Shown here: piece by piece, positions 26,413-34,506 of the stretch | Layout of the letters: each line of letters opens with the position of its first letter | Numbering within the stretch: position 1 is the first letter of the stretch | DNA from: RHKX01 sp963826475 | GTDB lineage: Bacteria; Actinomycetota; Thermoleophilia; Solirubrobacterales; 70-9 | NCBI GenBank assembly: GCA_963826475.1 | Contig: CAWGXC010000003.1 | Span: forward strand, 434,001 to 498,000 | DNA length: 64,000 nucleotides | Direction: 5' to 3' | The notes under the pieces: model-generated | Database searches by the model: none | Told to the model about the DNA's origin: nothing | What the model saw: only the letters and a program-made list of their open reading frames with translations | Made by a program: the position numbers and the translations under genes

Positions 26413-27579
26413 ATGGCGCGCTTCGACTTCGTAACCGCGGGGGAATCCCATGGCCCGGGCCTGACGACGATCGTCGAGGGAATGCCGGCCGGCCTGCAGC
26501 TCGACCGCGAGGCGCTCGACCGGGACATGGCGCGTCGTCAGCTCGGCCACGGCCGCGGCGGCCGGATGAAGATCGAAAAGGACACGGCTGAGGTGCGCTC
26601 CGGCGTTCGGCACGGCAGCACCCTCGGCAGCCCGATCGCGTTGCTGGTCGCCAACCGCGACTACGAGAACTGGGTCGAGCGGATGGGGCCGTGGGAGAGC
26701 GGCGACGGAGTCGCGCAGGTCCACCTGCCGCGTCCCGGCCACGCCGACCTGCCGGGGGTGCAGAAGTTCGGCTTCGACGACGTGCGAAACGTGCTCGAGC
26801 GCGCCAGCGCCCGGGAGACGGCCGCGCGGGTGGCCGCGGGCGGCCTGGCCAGGCAGTTCCTGGCCGCCGTCGGCGTGACGATCCGCAGCCACGTGACGAT
26901 GATCGCCGGGGTGCAGGCCCCCGCTGCGGCGGATCTCTCGATCGCGGCCTTCGACGGCGTCGACGACGATCCAGTCCGCTGCCTCGATCCCGCGACGTCG
27001 GAGGCGATGGTCTCCGAGATCAATCGCCTGCGCAAGGAGAACGAGAGCCTCGGCGGCACCTTCGAGGTTCGCGCCTGGGGCCTCGTCCCCGGAATCGGCT
27101 CCCATGTCTCCTGGGACGAGAAGCTCGATGGCCGTATCGCCCAGGCGATGGTCTCCATCCAGTCGGTCAAGGGAGTCAGCATCGGCCCGGCTTGGGAGGT
27201 CGCCGCCAGCGTGGGCTCCGAGGCCCATGACGAGATCTTCCACTCGCCCGAGCTCGGCTACAACCGCGAGACCAACCGCGCCGGTGGCATCGAGGGTGGG
27301 ATGACGAATGGGGAGCCGTTGATCGTGCAGGTCGCGATCAAGCCGATCTCGACGCTGACGAAGCCGTTGCGCTCCGTTGACATTCACACGAAGGAGCCGA
27401 TGCAAGCGCACAAGGAGCGCACCGATTCCACGGTTGTGCCGGCCGCCGGCGTCGTGGGGGAGGCGATGCTCGCGCTCGTTCTCGCTCGCGCTTACCGCGA
27501 GAAGTTCGGCGGCGATCACATCGACGACGTTCTCGGTGCCATCGCTGCCTACCGCGAGCGGATCGGCCTGCGGGACTGA
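26413..27579 (+). CDS. aroC: Chorismate synthase
   Basis: Makes chorismate from EPSP with reduced FMN, the final shikimate step. The start ATG gives MARFDFVTAGESHGPGL, the standard N-terminus. The other signature segments are present: HGRGGRMKIEKD, then NRAGGIEGGMTNGE, and RTDSTVVPAAGV near the C-terminus. 388 residues, normal length. The next gene appears to start inside its stop codon (CTGA). With aroK-aroB and aroQ it forms a compact aromatic operon downstream of the pilus locus. Confidence 0.97.
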   Translation: MARFDFVTAGESHGPGLTTIVEGMPAGLQLDREALDRDMARRQLGHGRGGRMKIEKDTAEVRSGVRHGSTLGSPIALLVANRDYENWVERMGPWESGDGVAQVHLPRPGHADLPGVQKFGFDDVRNVLERASARETAARVAAGGLARQFLAAVGVTIRSHVTMIAGVQAPAAADLSIAAFDGVDDDPVRCLDPATSEAMVSEINRLRKENESLGGTFEVRAWGLVPGIGSHVSWDEKLDGRIAQAMVSIQSVKGVSIGPAWEVAASVGSEAHDEIFHSPELGYNRETNRAGGIEGGMTNGEPLIVQVAIKPISTLTKPLRSVDIHTKEPMQAHKERTDSTVVPAAGVVGEAMLALVLARAYREKFGGDHIDDVLGAIAAYRERIGLRD

Positions 27580-29141
27580 ATTCGGGCGGCCCATCCATCG
27601 CTTTCGTCGGCTTCATGGGAGCCGGCAAGTCGACCGCTGCCCGAGCTGCCGCGGGCGCGCTGGGCGCCGAGCTGATCGACACCGACGACGTGATCGCGCA
27701 GGAGGTCGGCTCGATCGCCGGCCTCTTCGCCAACCAGGGCGAGGCTGAGTTTCGCGAGATCGAGGAGCGGGTGGTCCTCGAGGCGCTTGACCGCGAGGGC
27801 GTGGTGGTCGCGCTCGGCGGCGGAGCGGTCGAGAGCGAGAGGATCCGCGCCGCCCTGGCGGAGCACGTCGTCGTCTGGTGTCAGGTCGAGGAGGCGACCG
27901 CCTGGGAGCGGGCGTCGGGAACCGATCGGCCGCTGGCGCGCAATCGCGACGGATTCGGGCGACGCTTCGCCGCTCGCCAACCGCTCTATGAGGGCGTCGC
28001 TCGGGCGATTCTGCCGGGCGGGGGAGGGGGCATCGGCAGGAGGGTCGCGCCCTGGCTCGACGCGTTGCGCGCCCGTCCCGGGGTGCGCATGGCCTGGGCG
28101 AGCTCCGCGTCCGCGGCCTACCCGGCGCTCGTCGGCAGCGGGGCGACGGAGGTCCTGGATGCGTCGCTTGCTTCGTTGATCGCGGCGGGGCGGCTCTTCA
28201 CCGTCGCCGACCGCGCGGCCGTGGCTGCCAATGGATCGCTGGTGCCCGCCGTCGCCGAGGGCGAGCCGGTCGAGGTGGACGGGGGCGAGCAGGCGAAGAC
28301 GCTCGCCTCGGCCGAGGCGTTGCTGGGGCAGCTGGCTCGCGCCGGCGTTCGTCGTGACGACGCGATCGTGGCGTTCGGGGGCGGGGTGGTGGGGGATCTC
28401 GCCGGCTTCTGCGCGGGCGTCTACCAGCGCGGCATCCCCGTCGTGCAGGTACCGACGACGGTCGTCGCGCAGGTCGACTCCGCCTACGGCGGCAAGACCG
28501 GCGTCGACCTCCCCGAGGCCAAGAACTACGTCGGCGCCTTCCATCACCCCTCCGCGGTGCTCGCCGATCCGGGGGCGCTCACGACCCTTCCGCAGGCGGA
28601 GCTCGTCGCCGGGTTCGCGGAGGTCGTCAAGACGGCGCTGATCGCCGGCGGGTCGCTGTGGGAGCGGGTCCGGGGGATCGAGCGGCTCGACGCCGCAATC
28701 GTCGCCCCGCTCGTGTTCGACTGCGCGAGGACGAAGATCGAGATCGTCGCCGCCGACGAGCGGGAGGGCGGCCGCCGCGCTGTGCTCAACCTCGGCCACA
28801 CGGTCGGTCATGCGATCGAGACCGCCAGCGGTTACGGGCGCTACCGCCATGGAGAGGCGGTGGCGATCGGAATGCTCGCTTCGCTGCGCCTCTCCGGTGC
28901 CGAGGCCCTGCGGGCCGAGGTCGCGGGCCTGTTCGAGCGCACGGGGCTGCCGGTCGGCCTCGATCCAGCGATCGAGATCGACGCGGTGATCGAGGCGATC
29001 GGGCGCGACAAGAAGCAGACCGCCGAGGGCATCGGGTTCGTGCTCGTGAACGGCCCGGGTGACGTCCGCGAAGGCCAGCGGATCGATGCGGATAGCCTGC
29101 GGGACTCCGTGATCGAGCTACAGGACAAAACTGGCAGATGA
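27576..29141 (+). CDS. aroKB: Bifunctional shikimate kinase / 3-dehydroquinate synthase
   Basis: The N-terminal part is shikimate kinase: P-loop GFMGAGKST from Gly12, then DTDD, and a lid region with RPLARNR. From about residue 180 it is dehydroquinate synthase: GGGVVGDLAGF, PTTVVAQVDSAYGGKTG, and zinc ligands in FAEVVKTA, LGHTVGHA and YRHGEAVAIGM. The first ATG (27615) would begin inside the P-loop and lose its first glycine and the preceding strand. No ATG, GTG or TTG lies upstream in frame. CTG 27576, overlapping the aroC TGA, restores the full N-terminus (521 residues). The fusion is certain; the CTG start is inferred. Confidence 0.9.
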   Translation: MNSGGPSIAFVGFMGAGKSTAARAAAGALGAELIDTDDVIAQEVGSIAGLFANQGEAEFREIEERVVLEALDREGVVVALGGGAVESERIRAALAEHVVVWCQVEEATAWERASGTDRPLARNRDGFGRRFAARQPLYEGVARAILPGGGGGIGRRVAPWLDALRARPGVRMAWASSASAAYPALVGSGATEVLDASLASLIAAGRLFTVADRAAVAANGSLVPAVAEGEPVEVDGGEQAKTLASAEALLGQLARAGVRRDDAIVAFGGGVVGDLAGFCAGVYQRGIPVVQVPTTVVAQVDSAYGGKTGVDLPEAKNYVGAFHHPSAVLADPGALTTLPQAELVAGFAEVVKTALIAGGSLWERVRGIERLDAAIVAPLVFDCARTKIEIVAADEREGGRRAVLNLGHTVGHAIETASGYGRYRHGEAVAIGMLASLRLSGAEALRAEVAGLFERTGLPVGLDPAIEIDAVIEAIGRDKKQTAEGIGFVLVNGPGDVREGQRIDADSLRDSVIELQDKTGR

Positions 29142-29587
29142 GCGGTTCGCGCAACCGGGTCGCGGTCATGCACGGCGTGAACCTCGACACCCTGGGGCGC
29201 CGTGACCCCGAGATCTACGGAACGCTGACGCTGAACGAGCTCGAGTACCGCGTCCACGAGTGGGCCCGCGAGCTGGATCTCGAGGCGGCTTTCTTCCAGA
29301 CCAACCACGAAGGCGAGTTCTGCGAGTTCCTGCACCGCCTGCCGGAGAAGGCCGACGCGGTGCTGGTCAACGCCGGGGCATGGACCCACTACTCGTGGGC
29401 GATCCGCGACGCGCTCGAGGTCGCTGCGAAGCCCGCGGTCGAGGTCCACATCAGCGACGTCACGGGTCGTGAGGACTGGCGGTCGGTGTCGGTCTTCGAC
29501 GGCCTCGTCGCCGGGGTCGTGAGCGGCAAGGGGATCGACGGCTACCGCGAAGCGCTCGAGCTGCTCAAGGGGGAGCTCGACCTGTGA
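29138..29587 (+). CDS. aroQ: Type II 3-dehydroquinate dehydratase
   Basis: Dehydrates 3-dehydroquinate to 3-dehydroshikimate; dodecameric flavodoxin-like enzyme. At 149 residues it is the usual length. N-terminal VMHGVNLDTLGRRDPEIYG holds the conserved Asn and catalytic Tyr. The NHEGEFCEFLH segment follows, then NAGAWTHYSWAIRDAL with the catalytic His and EVHISD near the end. In that last motif many homologues have Asn where Asp is seen here. ATGA overlap with aroK-aroB and GTGA overlap with the next gene show tight coupling. Confidence 0.95.
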   Translation: MSGSRNRVAVMHGVNLDTLGRRDPEIYGTLTLNELEYRVHEWARELDLEAAFFQTNHEGEFCEFLHRLPEKADAVLVNAGAWTHYSWAIRDALEVAAKPAVEVHISDVTGREDWRSVSVFDGLVAGVVSGKGIDGYREALELLKGELDL

Positions 29588-30675
29588 GCCCGGCACCCGA
29601 GGTCCGCGCTGAACGACTCACCGCCCTCGCGACCGAGCAGGGGCTCGACGCGCTGATCGTCGGCGACCTCGTCAACCCCGGGGACTCGGGCCGCGACGCC
29701 ATGGCCGACGTCACCTGGCTGACCGGCTTCACCGGCTCCAGCGGGATCGCCGTAGTCGGCCCCGGGGTCCGCGCTCTGGTCACCGACTTCCGCTACCTCT
29801 CCCAGGTCGCCGTTCAGGTCTCCAGCTCGTTCGAGGTCGTCGACGCGACTGCTGAGATGATTCCCGCGATCGCCCGCCTGCTCTCCGGCAGGGTCGGCTT
29901 CGACGAGGCCAAGACGAGCGTCGAGCAGCACCGCAAGCTCGTCGAGAAGCTTGCCGGCGGGGTGGAGCTGACGCCCTCGGAGGGTCCGGTCGAGGCGCTG
30001 CGGCGCATCAAGGACGAAACGGAGATCGCCGCGATCGCCGAGGCATCTCGCCTGACCGACGAGGTCTACGGCTGGATCGAGGAGCGGGGGCTCGCAGGTC
30101 GTACCGAGCACGAGGTCGCGCTCGGCGCCGAAGCCCGGATGCGCGAGCTCGGCGCGGAGAATATTTCGTTCCCGGCGATCGTGGCCGCGGGTCCCAATGG
30201 GGCGCTGCCGCACGCGACGCCCAGCGAGCGGGTGATCGAGGAGGGCGAGCTGGTCGTCATCGACATGGGGGCCATCGTCGACGGCTACTGCTCCGACTGC
30301 ACGCGGACGCTCGTCGACGGCGAGCCGAGCGGAAGGGCTCGTGAGGTCTACGACCTGGTCCTTGCCGCCCAGCTGGCCGGACTCGACGCGATCCGCGCCG
30401 GCGCCGACGGCCGCGAGGTCGATGCCGCCGCTCGCGACGTGATCGAGGGGGGCGGATACGGCGAGCTCTTCGGCCATGGTCTCGGGCACGGCGTCGGGAT
30501 CGAGATCCACGAGCCTCCGCGACTTTCGAAGCGCTCCGATGACGAGTTGCTCGCCGGCGACGTCGTCACGGTTGAGCCCGGCGTCTACATCCCCGGCGAG
30601 CTCGGGGTCCGGATCGAGGACCTGGTGGTGGTGACCGACGACGGACACCGCAACCTCAGCACTTACGCTAAGTAG
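29584..30675 (+). CDS. Xaa-Pro aminopeptidase P family protein
   Basis: M24 metallopeptidase with 363 residues: a creatinase-type N-terminal domain (about 1-130) and the pita-bread catalytic domain. The five metal ligands are visible: two Asp in VVIDMGAIVDGYCSDC, His in GHGLGHGVG, Glu in VEPGVYIPG and Glu in GVRIEDLVV. It probably removes N-terminal residues before proline. It follows aroQ, where other actinobacteria have pepQ/pepP before efp. The GTG start overlaps the aroQ stop. Its own stop lies within the -10 element of yidC. Confidence 0.92.
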   Translation: MSPAPEVRAERLTALATEQGLDALIVGDLVNPGDSGRDAMADVTWLTGFTGSSGIAVVGPGVRALVTDFRYLSQVAVQVSSSFEVVDATAEMIPAIARLLSGRVGFDEAKTSVEQHRKLVEKLAGGVELTPSEGPVEALRRIKDETEIAAIAEASRLTDEVYGWIEERGLAGRTEHEVALGAEARMRELGAENISFPAIVAAGPNGALPHATPSERVIEEGELVVIDMGAIVDGYCSDCTRTLVDGEPSGRAREVYDLVLAAQLAGLDAIRAGADGREVDAAARDVIEGGGYGELFGHGLGHGVGIEIHEPPRLSKRSDDELLAGDVVTVEPGVYIPGELGVRIEDLVVVTDDGHRNLSTYAK

Positions 30676-30678
30676 CCT
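30673..30678 (+). promoter_or_regulatory. -10 element ahead of yidC
   Basis: TAGCCT, whose first three bases are the stop codon of the peptidase gene, is followed by 9 nt and ATG 30688. The predicted mRNA has a leader of about 2 nt. Confidence 0.4.
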
Positions 30679-30687
30679 TCCGGGGCG

Positions 30688-31560
30688 ATGCCTGCCGCGA
30701 ACATCCTCCAACCGCTCACCGACGTCGAGGAGTGGGTGCTCGAGCACCTGCACTCCCTCGGTCTGGGCTGGGGTCTCGCGATCGTGGGGCTGACGGTGCT
30801 GATCCGCTGCCTGATGCTGCCCCTCATCGTTCGCCAGTTCCGCTCCCAGCGGGAGATGAAGATCCATGCTCCGGAGCTGAAGCGGATGCAGGCCAAGCAC
30901 AAGGGCGGCGACCGCCAGGAGCTGCAGCGCGAGATGGCCGCCTATTACAAGTCGCATGGGATCAACCCCCTGGCGTCGATCGCGCCGCTGCTGCTGCAGA
31001 TCCCGGTCTTCATCTCCCTCTACCTCCTGCTGCGCTCCGATGCCAGCAACGGCGTCTTCGGCGACGGGGGCTTCCTGTTCATTCCCGACCTCACCCTGAA
31101 GGCGCACGGCGGGGTCCTGATCGCGCTGATGCTGATCTATGTGAGCTCTCAGATCGCATCCAGCGCGATCGCGACGCGGACGCTGCAGTCGAGCCACCGT
31201 GGGATCGCGATGGCCCTCCCGCTGCTGTTCGTGACGGTCATCGCGCGTTTCCCGGCCGGGCTCGCGATCTACTCGATCACCACCAGCATCTGGAGCATGG
31301 GCCAGCAGATCGTCTTCTGGCGACTGTCGCCGGCGGTGCCCGCCGGCACCGCGGCCCTGGTCGCGGAGGCGGAGGACGTGCTCGAGGCCGGCGAGGATTC
31401 GAAGTTCGAGCGCGCCCTCGACGCGGAGGCCGCAAGCGAAACTACGAACGGCGGCTCCAACGGCCGCTCCGCCGGAGCGACCACCGCGACCAAGCCCCAA
31501 CCCACGGTGCCGGCGCACTCGCGCAGCAAGAAGAAGAAGCGCAGCCGCAGTCGCCGCTAG
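30688..31560 (+). CDS. yidC: YidC/Oxa1 family membrane protein insertase
   Basis: Inserts membrane proteins, alone or with Sec. The 290 residues carry the short Gram-positive-type architecture: a first helix (GWGLAIVGLTVLIRCLMLP), a cytoplasmic helical hairpin (EMKIHAPELKRMQAKHKGG), then hydrophobic segments including IAPLLLQIPVFISLYLLLR. The tail is basic (SKKKKRSRSRR), as in ribosome-binding YidC. No lipobox is seen. It lies away from rpmH/rnpA, so this may be a second copy in the genome; that cannot be judged here. Confidence 0.92.
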   Translation: MPAANILQPLTDVEEWVLEHLHSLGLGWGLAIVGLTVLIRCLMLPLIVRQFRSQREMKIHAPELKRMQAKHKGGDRQELQREMAAYYKSHGINPLASIAPLLLQIPVFISLYLLLRSDASNGVFGDGGFLFIPDLTLKAHGGVLIALMLIYVSSQIASSAIATRTLQSSHRGIAMALPLLFVTVIARFPAGLAIYSITTSIWSMGQQIVFWRLSPAVPAGTAALVAEAEDVLEAGEDSKFERALDAEAASETTNGGSNGRSAGATTATKPQPTVPAHSRSKKKKRSRSRR

Positions 31561-31590
31561 GCGGGCCCGGTGCGCGGTTCCCCCAGCAGG

Positions 31591-31596
31591 TAGCGT
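31591..31596 (+). promoter_or_regulatory. -10 element of a leaderless SDR promoter
   Basis: TAGCGT is followed by 8 nt and ATG 31605, with no Shine-Dalgarno sequence. Confidence 0.45.
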
Positions 31597-31604
31597 CCCC
31601 CGCG

Positions 31605-32459
31605 ATGGCCGAGCGCACCCTCGAGGGCAAGACGATGCTGATCAGCGGCGGCAGCCGCGGGATCGGATTGTCGATCGCGCTTCGTGCCGCCCGTGACGGC
31701 GCCAACGTCGCGCTCGTCGCCAAGACCGCCGAGCCGCATCCGAAGCTGGACGGCACCGTCTTCACGGCGGCCGCCGAGATCGAGGAGGCGGGTGGCCGGG
31801 CGCTGCCGATAGTCGGCGACGTTCGTGACGAGGAGAGCGTCGCGGCGGCCGTCGAAGCGACCGTCGCGAAGTTCGGTGGCATCGACATCTGCGTCAACAA
31901 CGCGAGCGCGATCAACCTCTCCGGCACCGAGGACATGGACATGAAGCGCTACGACCTGATGCAGGACATCAACACGCGCGGCACATACGTCTTCTCCAAG
32001 CACGCGGTGCCGCATCTGAAGCGGGCGGCGAACCCACACGTGCTGACCCTCTCGCCGCCACTCAGCCTCGATCCGAAGTGGGCGAAGGTTCACGTCGGCT
32101 ACACGATCGCCAAGTACGGGATGAGCCTCTGCACGCTCGGCATGGCCGAGGAGTTCCGCGAGGACGGGATCGCCTTCAACTCGCTCTGGCCGCGCACCCT
32201 CGTCGCGACCGCCGCCGTGCAGAACCTGCTCGGTGGCGACGAGGCCATGGCTCGCGCCCGCAAGCCCGAGATCTACTCCGACGCCGCCTACGCGGTGCTC
32301 ACGCGGGACAGCCGCGAGTGCACCGGCAACTTCTTCCTCTGCGAGGACGTCCTCGTGGAGGAGGGCGTCACCGACTTCGAGCAGTACGCCGCGGCCCCCG
32401 GGGCGAAGCCCCAGGTCGACCTCTACGTGGAAGAGGTCGACCCGCCGGGACTCGGCTGA
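31605..32459 (+). CDS. Short-chain dehydrogenase (HSDL2-like)
   Basis: 284 residues with a Rossmann fold. The cofactor motif SGGSRGIGLSIA is near residue 15. The structural NNAS is near 102, and a catalytic Tyr-x-x-x-Lys (YTIAKYG) comes later. The extra segment SPPLSLDPKW and the long C-terminus resemble the hydroxysteroid-dehydrogenase-like protein 2 branch. The substrate is unknown. Its stop is overlapped by the start of an NTF2-fold gene (TGATG), so the two are probably translated together and may share a pathway. Confidence 0.87.
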   Translation: MAERTLEGKTMLISGGSRGIGLSIALRAARDGANVALVAKTAEPHPKLDGTVFTAAAEIEEAGGRALPIVGDVRDEESVAAAVEATVAKFGGIDICVNNASAINLSGTEDMDMKRYDLMQDINTRGTYVFSKHAVPHLKRAANPHVLTLSPPLSLDPKWAKVHVGYTIAKYGMSLCTLGMAEEFREDGIAFNSLWPRTLVATAAVQNLLGGDEAMARARKPEIYSDAAYAVLTRDSRECTGNFFLCEDVLVEEGVTDFEQYAAAPGAKPQVDLYVEEVDPPGLG

Positions 32460-32929
32460 TGGGGGTCGAGGGATATCGCCGGGCGATGGAGGCGGGGAAC
32501 CTCGAAGGGGTGCTCGCGACGATGTCTGCGGATGTGGTCCTCAACTCGCCGATCACCGACCGGCATCAATTCCGTGGCCGCGAGGAGCTCCGCGAGGTCT
32601 ACGCGGCCGTACTGACGGAGGTCGCCGAGATCAGCTTCGAGCGGGAGCTGACGGAGGGGTCGTGCACCGTCCTCTTCGGAAGCGGCACCGTGGGTGGCCA
32701 GAGGATTGAGGAGACGATCAGCATTCAGCTCGACGGGGACGGGCTCATCTCCGAGCTGACGATCTTCGTCCGCCCGATGCCCGGCCTGCTCGCACTGGCT
32801 GCAGCCCTGGCTCCGCACATCGGCCCGAATCGCCGCCGCTCCCGCTTGGCCGGGGTGATGGTTCGGCCGCTTGCCTCCGCCGGCAAGCACGGCGAGGCGC
32901 TCGCGACCAGGCTGGTCTGGCCACACTGA
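32459..32929 (+). CDS. SnoaL/NTF2-fold protein
   Basis: 156 residues. The N-terminal 110 residues have the cone-shaped NTF2-like pattern: an opening helix (GYRRAMEAGNLEGVLATMS), DVVLNSPI, a REELREVYAAVL helix, then long beta strands ending ISELTIFVRPMPG. The last 40 residues are basic and less ordered. Such domains serve as small enzymes or binding proteins. No catalytic set stands out. ATG 32459 overlaps the SDR stop, so it is likely an accessory to that enzyme (inferred). Confidence 0.8.
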   Translation: MGVEGYRRAMEAGNLEGVLATMSADVVLNSPITDRHQFRGREELREVYAAVLTEVAEISFERELTEGSCTVLFGSGTVGGQRIEETISIQLDGDGLISELTIFVRPMPGLLALAAALAPHIGPNRRRSRLAGVMVRPLASAGKHGEALATRLVWPH

Positions 32930-32975
32930 GCCCGAGCTTTCACACCAATCACCGCGACGATTCGGAGGTTCCGGA

Positions 32976-33004
32976 TTGCGTGAATGTCCTCTAGCGGATA
33001 TGTT
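32976..33004 (+). promoter_or_regulatory. Sigma-70-type promoter for the secreted repeat protein
   Basis: TTGCGT (32976-32981) and TATGTT (32999-33004) are separated by 17 bp. Transcription would start near 33011, giving a leader of about 70 nt before ATG 33082, which has AGGGG a few bases upstream. This contrasts with the leaderless genes nearby. The rest of the gap shows nothing else. Confidence 0.55.
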
Positions 33005-33081
33005 CGCCTGAAGTCCAGGAGGACGGGCGTTGGGACGCGTGGCAGGCCTTGAAAAGGTCAACGCAGAGTTAGGGGTCAATA

Positions 33082-33897
33082 ATGGGGAGCAAGGACACCC
33101 GGGGTGGCGTGAGCCGCCACTTCAACTATTCCAATGTCATGTCCACGCTGGCGGTGTTTCTGGTGATCGCGGGCGGAAGCGCCTTCGCCGCCGCGCTGAA
33201 GAGCAACAGCGTCAAGTCGAGCACCATCAAGGACAACGCGATCAAGTCCAAGGACCTGAAAGATGGGAAGGCCGTCGGTTCCAGTGACGTGATCGACGAT
33301 TCGCTGACCGGAACGGACATCAACGAGGGGACGCTGAACTTGCCGTCCAGCTCCACTCCGAGCGGACCCGCCGGCGGCGGCTTGACGGGCACGTACCCCA
33401 ACCCGACGATCGCTGACAATGCGGTGACTGCGACGAAGATCGCCGCCAACGCGGTGACCACGCCGAAGATCGCCGATAACGCGGTCAACTCGGCGAAGGT
33501 CGCAGCCGACAGCCTCACCGCGGATGATCTGGCTCCGGATAGCGTCGGTAGCTCAGAGGTGGCCGACGAGTCGCTGGGTCAGGCCGATCTCGGCGTGAAT
33601 TCCGTTGGGGCGCTCGAAATGGAGCCCAACAGCGTCAGCTCCGATGAGCTCGAGGCGATCACTGTGGTCACCGCAGACAGCGCAACTGTCGCCAACGGCG
33701 CAGTCGCGGGCGCAACTGCGACCTGTCCCGGTGGTTCCGATGTCATCAGCGGCGGCTTCGATGGCGGCGGCGGCGGTACTGCTTGGCGAGTGCAGAGGAG
33801 CATTCAGTTCGGAGCAGATTCGTGGCGCGCATTCGGCACCAATGAGACAGGAGGCAACAGCTTCCTCAGGGTTAGTGCCCTGTGTCTCGCTCCGTAG
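33082..33897 (+). CDS. Secreted protein with short Asn/Ser-Val repeats
   Basis: 271 residues. A hydrophobic segment (VMSTLAVFLVIAGGSAFAAA) after a basic start looks like a signal peptide. From about residue 40 to 200 there are degenerate 10-12-residue repeats of the form D-N-A-V-x-x-x-K-I-A, later changing to D-x-V-x-S-S-E-V. Such repeats resemble phage tail-fibre or pentapeptide-like stacked coils. The C-terminal 60 residues form a separate domain with two Cys. Similar N-termini and repeats recur in secreted proteins of Thermoleophilia as I recall. Function unknown; probably cell-surface. Confidence 0.75.
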   Translation: MGSKDTRGGVSRHFNYSNVMSTLAVFLVIAGGSAFAAALKSNSVKSSTIKDNAIKSKDLKDGKAVGSSDVIDDSLTGTDINEGTLNLPSSSTPSGPAGGGLTGTYPNPTIADNAVTATKIAANAVTTPKIADNAVNSAKVAADSLTADDLAPDSVGSSEVADESLGQADLGVNSVGALEMEPNSVSSDELEAITVVTADSATVANGAVAGATATCPGGSDVISGGFDGGGGGTAWRVQRSIQFGADSWRAFGTNETGGNSFLRVSALCLAP

Positions 33898-33916
33898 TCA
33901 GGGGAGCATCCATTCG

Positions 33917-33947
33917 ATCGGACGGGGCCGGCACGGCCCCGTCCGAT
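33917..33947. terminator. Strong hairpin terminator
   Basis: ATCGGACGGGGCC (33917-33929) and GGCCCCGTCCGAT (33935-33947) form a perfect 13-bp stem with a 5-nt loop. It starts 20 bp after the secreted-protein stop. There is no clear T-tract. Confidence 0.75.
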
Positions 33948-33968
33948 TCGTTGAACTGACGAACTCAG

Positions 33969-34481
33969 GTGAGCGGCCGAGACTGCATAGCACTGATCCT
34001 CGCGGTGGCCCTGGCTGGATTCGTGACGACTGGCTGTGGAGAGAATTCGATCCAGGCAAGCGGCGACGGTGCCACAGTCTCGTCCCGCTCTCCCGTGGGC
34101 ACGACGACCTTGTCTGCTGATAACGGTGGTGAGGACGCCGCCCTAGGTACCGAATCGCCTGACAATGGTGATTCCGCCAGGCCGGCTCTGGGATCTGGGG
34201 GCGGACCGGGCCGGCGCCCGCATCACGGGAAAGGACGGCATCCGAAGGGTGGCCGGCACCCAGGTTCTCAGGAAGAAACTCCCTCCGCAACGGGGAGCGA
34301 CGCCGACTCTGTCCAGATACCCCCGTCCACTCAGTCACCGCCGACTGACGGGGGCGAGGAGCATCAGCCATCCGGACACGCCTCGTCGAAGCCGGGCCCC
34401 GGTGAGACCGAGGCCTCGCACGAGGCGAAGGATCCCGGTCCTGGGGAGAGTGCTGGCTGCAGTTCCGGCCCGGGTTGCTGA
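33969..34481 (+). CDS. Putative disordered lipoprotein
   Basis: 170 residues from a GTG start. A hydrophobic segment ends in a plausible lipobox (FVTTGC, Cys at about 23), so the protein may be lipid-anchored. The rest is low-complexity: Ser, Gly, Asp, Pro and His-rich, with runs such as RRPHHGKGRHPKGGRHPG, and it ends in a Cys/Gly tail. No family is recognised. It converges on the cfa gene with only 25 bp between. It is real-looking because of the signal and the matched stop, but weakly supported. Confidence 0.5.
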   Translation: MSGRDCIALILAVALAGFVTTGCGENSIQASGDGATVSSRSPVGTTTLSADNGGEDAALGTESPDNGDSARPALGSGGGPGRRPHHGKGRHPKGGRHPGSQEETPSATGSDADSVQIPPSTQSPPTDGGEEHQPSGHASSKPGPGETEASHEAKDPGPGESAGCSSGPGC

Positions 34482-34506
34482 CCGCGCGGTTAGGAACGCA
34501 CCCAGC

